Part shown: positions 52,378 through 60,210 of the stretch, piece by piece
How positions within the stretch are numbered: the first letter of the stretch is position 1
Layout of the letters: every line of letters starts with the position of its first letter
Origin: Micromonospora sp. NBRC 110009
Lineage (GTDB): Bacteria > Actinomycetota > Actinomycetes > Mycobacteriales > Micromonosporaceae
Assembly (NCBI RefSeq): GCF_030518795.1
Contig: NZ_CP130427.1
Location: forward strand, 248,001 to 312,000
Reading direction: 5' to 3'
Length of the DNA: 64,000 nt
Translations under genes and position numbers: made by a program
Notes under the pieces: generated by a model
Told to the model about the DNA's origin: nothing
The model's database searches: none
What the model saw: only the letters and a program-made list of their open reading frames with translations

Positions 52378-53382
52378 TGCCGCGGCTCGTCCTGGCGGTC
52401 GACGGCGGCAACTCCAAGACGGACGTCGCGCTGATGAACGGCGACGGGCTGCTGCTGTCGTGGGTACGCGGTCCCGGCAGCGCCCTCGGCGCGCAGCGCA
52501 CGGCCGCGCTCGTCACGCGGCTGGCGGCCATCGCCGCGCAGGACGCCGGCCTGACCAGCGCCGCGCTCGCCCGCGCGCACGGGGCGTACTACCTGGCCGG
52601 CGCGGACCTGCCGGTCCAGGTCGACGCCCGGCGCGAGGCGATCGCCGCGCACCAGGTGCTGACGTCGATCGAGGTCGGCAACGACGCGTGGGCGCTGCTG
52701 CGGCTCGGTGCCGCGGCCGCAGCGCCGGCCGTGGCGGTCGTCTGCGGTGCCGGGCTCAAGTGCGTGGCCCGCGCCGGCGACGAGCGGTACGAGTTCCCCG
52801 GGCTCGGCTGGCAGACCGGCGACCTCAGCGGCGGCGGTGACTTCCTGGCCCGGGAGGCCGTCCGGGTGGCGGCCCGCGCCGAGGACGGGCGGGGCGCGGA
52901 CACCCGGCTGCGCGAGGTGATCTGCGAACAGCTCGCCGTGCCCAGCGTCCGGGCGGTCGCCGAGCGGCTGCTCACCGGGACGCTCGCGGAGCAGCGGCTC
53001 GGCGAGCTCGCCCCCGGCGGTCCTGGCCTGCGCCGGCGACGGCGACGGGCTCGCCTCCTTCCTGGTGCACAGTCTGGCGGCGGAGGTCGTCACACTCGCC
53101 TACGCCGCCCGCCGGCGGTTCCCGGCCGCCGGGCCGGGCTGGGCGCTGGTACTGGGCGGCGGCCTGCTCGCCGATCCCGACGGGCGGCTGCTCGCCAGGG
53201 TCCACGCCGTCGCACCGGACATCGACACCGACTTCACCGTGACCGTCCCTGCCGAGCCCCCCGTGGCGGGTGCCGCCATGCTCGGCTTCGACCACCTCGG
53301 GATCTCCGCCGACGACGCGGTACGCGCGGCGTTCCGGGACGCGGAGCCCAGCGTGATCTGCCCTGAGGAGCTGCCGGAATGA
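52377..53382 (+). pseudogene. BadF/BadG-type sugar kinase (N-acetylglucosamine kinase-like) with frameshift
   Basis: The first ~212 codons encode a BadF/GlcNAc-kinase-type ATPase: AVDGGNSKTD phosphate-1 loop, GAGLKC and the GLGWQTGDLSGGG adenosine-region motif. Inside a run of five C (53011-53015) the frame slips by one; removing one C restores a continuous protein to 53382 (ending FDHLGISADDAVRAAFRDAE). The rest of the operon is intact, so either a recent one-base insertion or a sequencing/homopolymer error is likely. If functional it would phosphorylate an amino sugar, feeding the NagB-like enzyme that follows. Confidence 0.75.
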
Positions 53383-54173
53383 CGCCACTGCGCATCTTCC
53401 CCGACGCCGACGCGCTCGGCGCCGCCCTCGCTGCCGAGATCCTCACCGGGATGACGGAGGCGGCCCGGGAGGGCCGCCGGTATCTGCTGGGCTGTCCCGG
53501 CGGACGCAGCCTGATGAGCACGTACCGGGCCGTGGCCGCCCGGCTGCACGAGGCGCCCATGGACCTGGCCCACGTCGTCATCGTGATGATGGACGACTAC
53601 CTCGACGACGCGCCGGGGCCGGCGCGCCGGGTGCCGGTCGAGGCGCGGCACAGCTGCGAGCGCTTCGGGCGGCGGCAGATCGCCGAGCCCTGGAACCGGG
53701 CGGTCGGCAGCCGTCCGGGCGTTCCCGCCGACCAGGTGTGGCTGCCCGACCCGCTCGACCCCGCCGGCTACGACGAGCGCATCGCCGCGGGCGGCGGCGT
53801 CGACCTGTTCCTGCTGGCCACCGGCGCCTCCGACGGGCACGTCGCCTTCAACCCGCCGGGCTCGGACCTCGCCGACGGGACCCGGGTGATCCCGCTCGCC
53901 GACACCACCCGGCGCGACAACCTGGCCACGTTTCCGCACTTCGCGGCGCTGGACGAGGTACCGCGACGGGGGGTCAGCGTCGGGCCGGCGACGATCGCCC
54001 GGCTGTCGCGGCGGGTGCGGTTGGTGGCGACCGGGCCGGCGAAGGCCGCCAGCGTCGCGCGCGTGCTGGCCGCCCCCGGTTGGCAGGCGGAGTGGCCGGC
54101 GACCCTGGTGCACGCCTGCCGCGACGCCGAGCTGTGGACCGACCGGGCAGCCGCCGCGGAGCTCAGCCCGTAG
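53379..54173 (+). CDS. Glucosamine-6-phosphate deaminase-like (NagB/6-phosphogluconolactonase fold)
   Basis: This 264-aa NagB-fold protein has GCPGGRS near residue 36, VVIVMMDDYL (the metal/base Asp pair) and GHVAFNPPGS, the counterpart of GHIAFNEPGS in NagB. NagB converts glucosamine-6-P to fructose-6-P and ammonia; the E-to-P change in the last motif leaves room for another substrate such as a hexosamine epimer. It is the final gene of the rightward operon; its last 11 nt overlap the convergent racemase-like gene. Confidence 0.75.
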   Translation: MTPLRIFPDADALGAALAAEILTGMTEAAREGRRYLLGCPGGRSLMSTYRAVAARLHEAPMDLAHVVIVMMDDYLDDAPGPARRVPVEARHSCERFGRRQIAEPWNRAVGSRPGVPADQVWLPDPLDPAGYDERIAAGGGVDLFLLATGASDGHVAFNPPGSDLADGTRVIPLADTTRRDNLATFPHFAALDEVPRRGVSVGPATIARLSRRVRLVATGPAKAASVARVLAAPGWQAEWPATLVHACRDAELWTDRAAAAELSP

Positions 54174-54819
54174 CGAAGGGGCCCAGCTGCCGCACGCCGG
54201 AGCGGGGTGAGGTGAGCACCGGCGCCGGTACCTGCTCGGCGGGCAGCCGGTCGACCACCCGCGCCATGCTGGCCTGGGCCAGGACCAGCACGTCGACCTC
54301 GCCGGCGAGGCGGCGCACCTCGGCGGCGACGATCTCGTCGTGCCGGCCGGGATCGCCGTGGCGCAGCGCGTCGAACGCGCCGGGGCAGACCGACTCGCGG
54401 ATCTCGCACGGCGCACCGCGCTCGGCGGCCGTGCGCCGCAACAGGTCGCGGGTGGGCTGCAGGGTGGCGGTGAGCGTCGCCAGCACGCCGATCCGGCCGC
54501 CGACGGTGACGGCCCGGACGGCCATCGGTTCGTCGACCCGGTAGATCGGGATGCTCACCTCGGCGCGGGCCTGTTCGGCCGCCTCGCCGATGGACGAGCA
54601 GGTGACCAGGACGGCGACCGCCCCGGATTCCTCCGCGAACCTCGCGTAGGCGGCCACCCGCCGGCGGGTGCGCGCCAGCATGCCGTGCGCGATGGTGTCC
54701 CGCAGCAGCGTCTCGTCCACGATGTTGACCGCGTCCACCGGGCCCACCTCGCCGGGGAGCAGGTCGGCGAAGACGGCGGGAAGGGCCGTCACGGTGTGCA
54801 GGAGACAGACGCGGTTCAT
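54163..54819 (-). CDS. Aspartate/glutamate racemase-superfamily protein with one catalytic Cys
   Basis: This 218-aa protein has the Asp/Glu racemase fold with the first Cys in LVTCSSIGE. The second site, normally Gly-Cys, reads LVLAQASMARV, so the second Cys is missing. One-Cys members include decarboxylases and isomerases (maleate isomerase keeps both). It is last in the leftward DeoR-linked operon (ATGA overlap upstream), so a role on an acid-sugar intermediate is more likely than amino-acid racemisation. Confidence 0.72.
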   Translation of the reverse strand: MNRVCLLHTVTALPAVFADLLPGEVGPVDAVNIVDETLLRDTIAHGMLARTRRRVAAYARFAEESGAVAVLVTCSSIGEAAEQARAEVSIPIYRVDEPMAVRAVTVGGRIGVLATLTATLQPTRDLLRRTAAERGAPCEIRESVCPGAFDALRHGDPGRHDEIVAAEVRRLAGEVDVLVLAQASMARVVDRLPAEQVPAPVLTSPRSGVRQLGPFATG

Positions 54820-55607
54820 CGGACCGGCCCCAGGCGGGGGTGGCGCGCCGCGACGGCGCGCAGGCTCGCCGCCGACGGCCCGGTGGGCTCGTACTCCAGC
54901 GCGAGCCCGCCGTCGTATCCGGCGACGTCCAGCGCCGCGAGCAGCGCCTCGACGTCCAGAGCGCCGCTGCCCGGCTCGTGCCGGCCGGGGAAGTCCGCGA
55001 TCTGTACGTGCCCCAGGGCTCCGGCCGCCGCCGCGACCGTCTTCGCCACGTCGTCGCCCATCGCGGCGACGTGGTAGGCGTCCAGCTGCAGTTTGACGGC
55101 GGGCCGGCCCACCTGGTCGAGCAGGGCGATCACGTCCGGGACGCGGGGCAGGAGGTAGCCGGGGATGTCGCGGTCGTTGATCGGCTCGACGACCAGGGTC
55201 AGCCCGGCAGCCGCGGCCAGATCCGCCGCCCAACGCAGGTTGTCCGTCAGGCAGCGCCGCTGGTCCCACTCGTCCACGTCGGGCAGCCGCCGCCCGGCGA
55301 GCACGTTGACCAGCGGGCAGCCGATGTCCCGGGCCAGGTCCACCGCTCGGCGCAGCTGGTCGCGCCAGCGGGGGCTCAGTCGGGGATCGTTGCTGTAGCC
55401 GCGCTCGCCGGCGGCCAGGTCACCGGCATCCATGTTCACCAGCGCGACCTGTACGCCCGCCGCCCGCACCAGCCCGGCCACCTCGTCCGGCGGCAGCGGG
55501 GGCCACGGGAACTCCACCCGGTCGAAGCCCGCGTCGGCTGCGGCGGCGAAGCGCCGCCGCCACGGCAGCTCGGTGAACAGCAGGCCCAGATTGACGACCG
55601 GGTGCAT
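54816..55607 (-). CDS. Sugar phosphate isomerase/epimerase, hydroxypyruvate isomerase-like
   Basis: This 263-aa TIM-barrel protein of the AP-endonuclease-2 superfamily has the metal ligands Glu in VVEPIND, Asp/His in LQLDAYHV and the C-terminal Glu in LALEYEP. It resembles hydroxypyruvate and 2-oxo-tetronate isomerases (OtnI), which accompany DUF1537 kinases in four-carbon acid-sugar pathways. The ATG at 55607 overlaps the upstream aldolase stop (TGATG); a GTG one codon upstream also exists. Confidence 0.85.
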   Translation of the reverse strand: MHPVVNLGLLFTELPWRRRFAAAADAGFDRVEFPWPPLPPDEVAGLVRAAGVQVALVNMDAGDLAAGERGYSNDPRLSPRWRDQLRRAVDLARDIGCPLVNVLAGRRLPDVDEWDQRRCLTDNLRWAADLAAAAGLTLVVEPINDRDIPGYLLPRVPDVIALLDQVGRPAVKLQLDAYHVAAMGDDVAKTVAAAAGALGHVQIADFPGRHEPGSGALDVEALLAALDVAGYDGGLALEYEPTGPSAASLRAVAARHPRLGPVR

Positions 55608-56497
55608 CACCGAACCTCGGTCCAGGGGCGGCCGTACCGGTCGACGATGTCGGTGAGCCGCCGGAGCCGGGCGACGGAGCCCTCCCGCAGGGCCGCCGCC
55701 GGGTCGGTGGTGGCCAGGGCGTCCCGCCACAGGGCCCGCCCGGCCAGCATGCCCGACGCCCCTCCCCGGCAGGCCGCCTCGACCGCGGTCGGGAAGTCCG
55801 CCGCGTCCACCCCGTTGGAGAGCACCACCCACGGCCGGGACAGCTGCCGGTCGAGCTTCTCGCAGGCGGCCACGAGATCGCACAGGTCACCGCGCCCCTG
55901 GCGGGGCACCTGCGCCTTGTAGAGGCTCGGCTCGAGCGGCCCGAGCGCGGCGGCGGCGTCGAGGATGCCCGCCTCGAGGTCGAAGTCCTGTTGCCCCGGC
56001 GCGGGGACGGCGACCGGTTCGAGGACGGACAGCAGTCCGGCCTGCCGGCACAGCTCGACGAATCGGTGGGCCAGCTCGACCCGGCGGTCCTCGCCGCCGT
56101 CGCGTTTCCAGGTCACCAGCAGCTTCAGCGCCACCACGCCGTCGCGGCCGGCCTGCGCGAGGTCGGCGTCCGGGTCCAGCTCGGTGTCCTCCACCGGGCC
56201 ACCCGGTTGTTGGGACAGCGCGTCGACGGCGAGGATCAGCCCGCAGCCGGCCGGCAGCACCCGGTCGCGGACCAGCTGGGCGTAGGCGTGGTGCCGGTCG
56301 ATCAGGAACGCGGAGGCGAGCGGCGCCAGGGTGGCGGCGACGTCGAGCTTGAACGAGGCCAGCGCGGCGTCATCGGCCGGGTGGCCCTGCTCGGTGAGCA
56401 TCGTCCGCAGGCTCTCGCGCTGATCCATCGCGACCATGGCGAACGTCCCGGTGGGCCGGGCGAGCCGGTCCAGGGTCAGCGGTGGTGTCTCGGTCAC
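55607..56497 (-). CDS. Class I aldolase, LacD / YihT-like
   Basis: This 296-aa protein has AMVAMDQRESLR at the N-terminus and the Schiff-base Lys in SLYKAQVP, as in LacD tagatose-1,6-bisphosphate aldolase and YihT sulfofructose-phosphate aldolase. It should split a 1-phospho- or bisphospho-ketose into two trioses. GTG start overlaps the FGGY stop (GTGA). Pairing with DUF1537 rather than the usual class II aldolase (OtnC) is unusual. Confidence 0.8.
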   Translation of the reverse strand: MTETPPLTLDRLARPTGTFAMVAMDQRESLRTMLTEQGHPADDAALASFKLDVAATLAPLASAFLIDRHHAYAQLVRDRVLPAGCGLILAVDALSQQPGGPVEDTELDPDADLAQAGRDGVVALKLLVTWKRDGGEDRRVELAHRFVELCRQAGLLSVLEPVAVPAPGQQDFDLEAGILDAAAALGPLEPSLYKAQVPRQGRGDLCDLVAACEKLDRQLSRPWVVLSNGVDAADFPTAVEAACRGGASGMLAGRALWRDALATTDPAAALREGSVARLRRLTDIVDRYGRPWTEVR

Positions 56498-57948
56498 GCT
56501 TCTTCCTTACTGTCGGGGGCGTTCGCGCGTACCAGGGGGAGGAATTGCGATCGGTACGCCGTCTCCCACTCCGGCGCGGAAACCGGCACCCGGGGCAGCG
56601 GTCGTCCCGTCGGCGGGGTGTCCGCGACGCCGATCGCCCGCCCGGCGAGCTGGGCCGCGCCGAGCGCCGCGGACTGCTGCCCGGGCAGCACCACGACGGG
56701 CACCGGGGTCACCTGGGCTTTGATCCACATCCAGGTGGGGTTGGCGGTCGGGCCGCCGAAGACCGTGACGGTGTCGGGCTGGCGTCCGCTGATCGTCGCC
56801 TGGCTCTCGAGCATCCAGCGGACCTGCAGGCACAGTCCTTCGAGGACGGCGCGGCCGAGGTCGGCGAGGCTGTGCTCGGGTCGGATGCCGTGGAAGGACA
56901 GGGTCCGGTGCGGATCCGGCTCGGGGCTGGCCCGCCCCTGCAGGTACGGCTGGACGGTGATGCCGGTGGGCGGGCGGCCCGGCGGGCCGACGAGGTCGCT
57001 GAACCACCGGTGCCGGTCCGGCTCCGTCCCGGGCGCGAACCGGTCGAGCAGCCACTCGACCAGCCCACCGCTGCTGGACAGGCCGCTGATGAGGCAGTAC
57101 GAGCGGCCGTCCACGAAGGGGCCGACCGAGGTGCCGGTGGGCTGCGCGGGCGCCGGCGGCGGCGCGGCGACCGGGGTGACGACGGCCTCGGCCGTACCCA
57201 TGGAGTCGGCGACCTGGCCAACGGCGCGCACCCCGGCGGCCCAGGCCGCGGCGAGATGGTCGTGGCCGGCGACGACGACCGGCGTCCCGGCCGGCAGGCC
57301 GGAGCGGGCCGCGGCCGAGGCGGTGACCCGTCCGGCGACCCGGTCGGCGGCGGCCGGGGGCATCTGGTCGGGCCGCAACCCCGCCAGGTCGAGCAGTTCC
57401 GGCGAGTAGGCCATCGCGGTGATGTCGAAGACGCCGGTGCGGGCGGCCAGGGTCGGGCTGGTGGCGACGGCCCCGGTGAGGGCGGCCACCACCAGATCCG
57501 CCGCGTTCGCCCAGCAGGACGCGCGGCGCAGCAGTTCCGGTTCATGCCGCCGCAGCCAGATCCACCGGGCCAGGGGCAGCTTCGCGCTGGGATGCAGGCC
57601 GGTGGCGGCGAAGAAGGCCGCCCGCCCGACGGCGTCGCGCAGCTCGTCGGCCTGCCGGTGGGCCCGGCGGTCCCGCCAGTGCAGCAGCTCGCCGACCGGG
57701 GTGCCGTCGGCGGCCACGAAGCTGCCGGTCTCGGCCATGCTGGCGACGCCCAGGGCGACCGGCGCGGTGCCGGCGGCGGCCACGCATTCGGCGAGCAGCC
57801 GCAGCGCGGTGTCCCGGAGCGCCTCGACGTCGGACGGGGTGCCGGCCTTGCGCTGCGCCACCGGGGTGCCGTCCGCCCGGAACACGCCGGCCTTGGTGTG
57901 CGTGGTGCCCACGTCCAGGCCCGCCAGCAGCGGCTGCCCCGCCGTCAT
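56494..57948 (-). CDS. FGGY-family carbohydrate kinase
   Basis: This 484-aa kinase has the N-terminal phosphate motif AGLDVGTTHTKAG and the second-domain GHDHLAAAWAAG and GGPTANP motifs. FGGY kinases phosphorylate ketopentoses, glycerol, gluconate and similar; the sequence resembles xylulokinase-type members but the substrate is open. Coupled by 4-nt overlaps to the DUF1537 gene upstream and aldolase downstream. Confidence 0.88.
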   Translation of the reverse strand: MTAGQPLLAGLDVGTTHTKAGVFRADGTPVAQRKAGTPSDVEALRDTALRLLAECVAAAGTAPVALGVASMAETGSFVAADGTPVGELLHWRDRRAHRQADELRDAVGRAAFFAATGLHPSAKLPLARWIWLRRHEPELLRRASCWANAADLVVAALTGAVATSPTLAARTGVFDITAMAYSPELLDLAGLRPDQMPPAAADRVAGRVTASAAARSGLPAGTPVVVAGHDHLAAAWAAGVRAVGQVADSMGTAEAVVTPVAAPPPAPAQPTGTSVGPFVDGRSYCLISGLSSSGGLVEWLLDRFAPGTEPDRHRWFSDLVGPPGRPPTGITVQPYLQGRASPEPDPHRTLSFHGIRPEHSLADLGRAVLEGLCLQVRWMLESQATISGRQPDTVTVFGGPTANPTWMWIKAQVTPVPVVVLPGQQSAALGAAQLAGRAIGVADTPPTGRPLPRVPVSAPEWETAYRSQFLPLVRANAPDSKEEA

Positions 57949-59270
57949 CGGCCGGCGCCCTGATCGAGCAACGACCGCCGCGGGTCGGGGTCGGTGGTGA
58001 TCCGGTCGAGGATGTCCCGCAGGGTGCTGTCGGTGCCGACGTTCCCGGGTACGACCACGTAGGACGGGGCGCCCTGCGGCGTGCGCAGGCGCCGCACCGG
58101 CACGCCGGGCCGGATCTGCCCCCGGACCCACGCGCCGCTCGCGCCGAGCGCGTCGGTGGCCAGCCGCGCCGAGGTGATGCCACCCTTCGCCACGACCAGG
58201 TCCACCTCGGCGGCGAGACGCCGAACGGTCGCCACGAGGGTGTCCATGAGCAGCTCCGGCGCGGCGGCGATCCGGTCGTGACTCGGCGCCCGGTCGCTCG
58301 CCAGCAGCGCGTGGCCGTCCTGCTGGAGTCGCTCGCGTACGGCGCCGGCCAGCAGCGCGTCGTCGCCGCGCTGGGCGCTGGCTGGTATCTCCACGCGTCG
58401 GTCCCACAGCCCACCCAGGGCCCGCAACTGGCGGGTACTGGCAGCGGTGAAGGAGCCGCAGGCGACCAGGACGCGGCCGGGCGGCGGCAGCGGGATGCGG
58501 TCGAGCGGTCGGGTGGAGAGGCCGGCCAGGGCGGCGGCCAACGAGGCGGCGCAGCGCACCACCACCCGCGCGCCGCGGTTCTGGGCTCTGACGAGGCCCG
58601 CCGCGATGGCCAGGAGGTCGGCTTCGCGGACGCAGTCGGGGATGACGAAGGCGTCCGGCCCGGCGCCGAGCAGCGCGTCGGCGACCGCGTCCGGCCCGTG
58701 CGCGCGTAGCCGCGCCAACGGCACCGGCACCGCGTGTCGGCGGCCGCCGCTGACCTCCCGCACCCAGTCCGCAAGGGTGCCGCTGCGGTAGCCGAAGACG
58801 GGGTCGCGGGCGAATTCCGTGTCCGCGACCGGAACCGCCCCGGTGGCGGTCCGGAGGTAGTGGATGCCGTCGCGGGTGAAGCGTCCGCCGTCGAGGAAGG
58901 CGGGCACGAAGAGCACCGGCGTGTGCGGCGCGACGGCCTCGACCTCGGCGACCACGTGGCCGCGCAGCGTCGAGTCCCCGCGCAGGATCAGGGTCGCGGA
59001 CCGGCCGGCGTCCCGGGCCGCCGCGTCGACCGCGCGGGCGATGCCGCCGACCAGTTCGACGGCCGGCCGCTCGGCGAACGCCCGGCTGTTGGAGAGCACG
59101 AAGACCGCCGGCTGCGCCGAGGCGAGGAACTCGTCGAAGGTGGCCCGGTCGGGTCGCAGGATGACGTCCACGTCGCTGACCGCCTGGGTTCCGGTCGGGT
59201 CGTCGTCGATGATCACCTTCGCTCGCTGGTCGGCGGCGATCTCGGCTCGCCAGGCAGCGAGATCCTGCAC
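57945..59270 (-). CDS. Four-carbon acid sugar kinase family protein (DUF1537)
   Basis: This 441-aa protein has the DUF1537 N-terminal domain (DDDPTGTQAVSDVDV, then LRGDSTLRGHV) and the C-terminal nucleotide-binding domain (VAKGGITSARLAT, VVVPGNVGT). Characterised members are 3-oxo-tetronate 4-kinase and D-threonate/erythronate kinases. The GTG at 59270 has AAAGGGG 7 nt upstream. It is the first gene of the operon and its promoter (TTGACA on the minus strand, 59327-59332) lies inside the DeoR-type operator. Confidence 0.88.
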   Translation of the reverse strand: MQDLAAWRAEIAADQRAKVIIDDDPTGTQAVSDVDVILRPDRATFDEFLASAQPAVFVLSNSRAFAERPAVELVGGIARAVDAAARDAGRSATLILRGDSTLRGHVVAEVEAVAPHTPVLFVPAFLDGGRFTRDGIHYLRTATGAVPVADTEFARDPVFGYRSGTLADWVREVSGGRRHAVPVPLARLRAHGPDAVADALLGAGPDAFVIPDCVREADLLAIAAGLVRAQNRGARVVVRCAASLAAALAGLSTRPLDRIPLPPPGRVLVACGSFTAASTRQLRALGGLWDRRVEIPASAQRGDDALLAGAVRERLQQDGHALLASDRAPSHDRIAAAPELLMDTLVATVRRLAAEVDLVVAKGGITSARLATDALGASGAWVRGQIRPGVPVRRLRTPQGAPSYVVVPGNVGTDSTLRDILDRITTDPDPRRSLLDQGAGR

Positions 59271-59321
59271 GCCACGCCCCTTTCGATCGCCGGGCCCCGT
59301 CCCACTCTGCGTCCGGTGGCA

Positions 59322-59347
59322 AAAGATGTCAATGGTTGGACATCTTT
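59322..59347. promoter_or_regulatory. DeoR-type operator, perfect 9-bp inverted repeat
   Basis: AAAGATGTC (59322-59330) and GACATCTTT (59339-59347) are exact reverse complements with an 8-nt spacer, centred between the DUF1537 operon and the divergent DeoR gene. The minus-strand -35 box TTGACA (59327-59332) overlaps the left arm, so bound repressor would shut off the operon. Confidence 0.75.
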
Positions 59348-59394
59348 CGGCCGAACGTGGACGGATGGCTGACCGTCGGGCCTCCGGCCACCGG

Positions 59395-59400
59395 TACGGT
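59395..59400 (+). promoter_or_regulatory. -10 box TACGGT of a leaderless DeoR transcript
   Basis: TACGGT ends 6 nt before the GTG at 59407. This distance would put the transcription start on the initiation codon, as in actinobacterial leaderless mRNAs, and would explain the lack of a ribosome-binding site. The -35 region is weak. Confidence 0.4.
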
Positions 59401-59406
59401 CTAGCC

Positions 59407-60210
59407 GTGACAGTCCGACAGCGCACCAGCGATCGGGAGCTGCGTTACACGTCCGCGCCGCAGCGCCGGGAGGAGATCCTGCGCCGGATGCGCGGCACCG
59501 GCTACGTGTCGGCACCCGAGCTCAGCGTCGAGCTGGCGGTGTCCGAGCGCACCGTCCGGCGTGACCTGCAGAAACTCGCCGAGCAGGGGCTCGTCGACCT
59601 CGTCTACGGCGGAGCGCTCGCACCGACCGGCGTCGCCCCCGGCTCCCCCTTCCTCACCCGCGTGCAGGCGCAGTACGCGCAGAAGCGGGCAATCGCCAAC
59701 CAGGCGCTCCAGCTCGTCGAGCCCGGCGCGACCATCGGCATCGACGCCGGCACCACCACCCTGGAGATGGCACGGCTGCTGCCGCCCGGAAGCGATGTCA
59801 CCGTGGTGACCCACTCGCTCCCCGCCATGGGGGCAGTCGGCGAGCGGGACGACCTGACCCTCATCGGGCTGGGGGGCCTGCTCCATCCATCCACCCAGAC
59901 GTTCACCGGACCGGACACCATCACCACGATCAGCCGGCTCCGGGTCCACACGTTCTTCCTCGCCGCGAGCGGCCTGGGCCCCGACGGGGCGTACTGCAGC
60001 AGCCCGCTCGACGCCGAGGCGAAGCGGGCATTCATCGGGATCGCCGAACGGGTCGTGCTGCTGACGGACTCGTCAAAGCTGCGCCAGATCGCGCCGGTCC
60101 CGATCTGCGACTACGGCCGGCTCGACGCGCTCATCACCGATGACGCCATCACCGACGCCGACCGGACGCGGCTGGCATCCCGCACCCGGCTGCTCATCGC
60201 GGCGGGCTAG
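59407..60210 (+). CDS. DeoR/GlpR-family transcriptional repressor
   Basis: This 267-aa regulator has the N-terminal winged helix (RREEILRRMRGTGYVSAPELSVEL... then VSERTVRRDLQKLAEQG) and the DeoR sensor domain with IGIDAGTTTLEMA, a sugar-phosphate binding fold. The GTG at 59407 fits a leaderless transcript; an ATG at 59365 is an alternative. It is divergent from the DUF1537 operon and shares the perfect dyad at 59322-59347, so it should repress that operon and itself until a sugar phosphate binds. Its last 4 nt overlap the convergent isomerase gene. Confidence 0.88.
   Translation: MTVRQRTSDRELRYTSAPQRREEILRRMRGTGYVSAPELSVELAVSERTVRRDLQKLAEQGLVDLVYGGALAPTGVAPGSPFLTRVQAQYAQKRAIANQALQLVEPGATIGIDAGTTTLEMARLLPPGSDVTVVTHSLPAMGAVGERDDLTLIGLGGLLHPSTQTFTGPDTITTISRLRVHTFFLAASGLGPDGAYCSSPLDAEAKRAFIGIAERVVLLTDSSKLRQIAPVPICDYGRLDALITDDAITDADRTRLASRTRLLIAAG

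Noticed and set aside
37926..59270. Sulfoquinovose pathway, because of the YihT-like aldolase
   Set aside because: No sulfoquinovosidase-type GH31, no sulfosugar isomerase/reductase partners, and the neighbouring enzymes are mannosidases and acid-sugar kinases.
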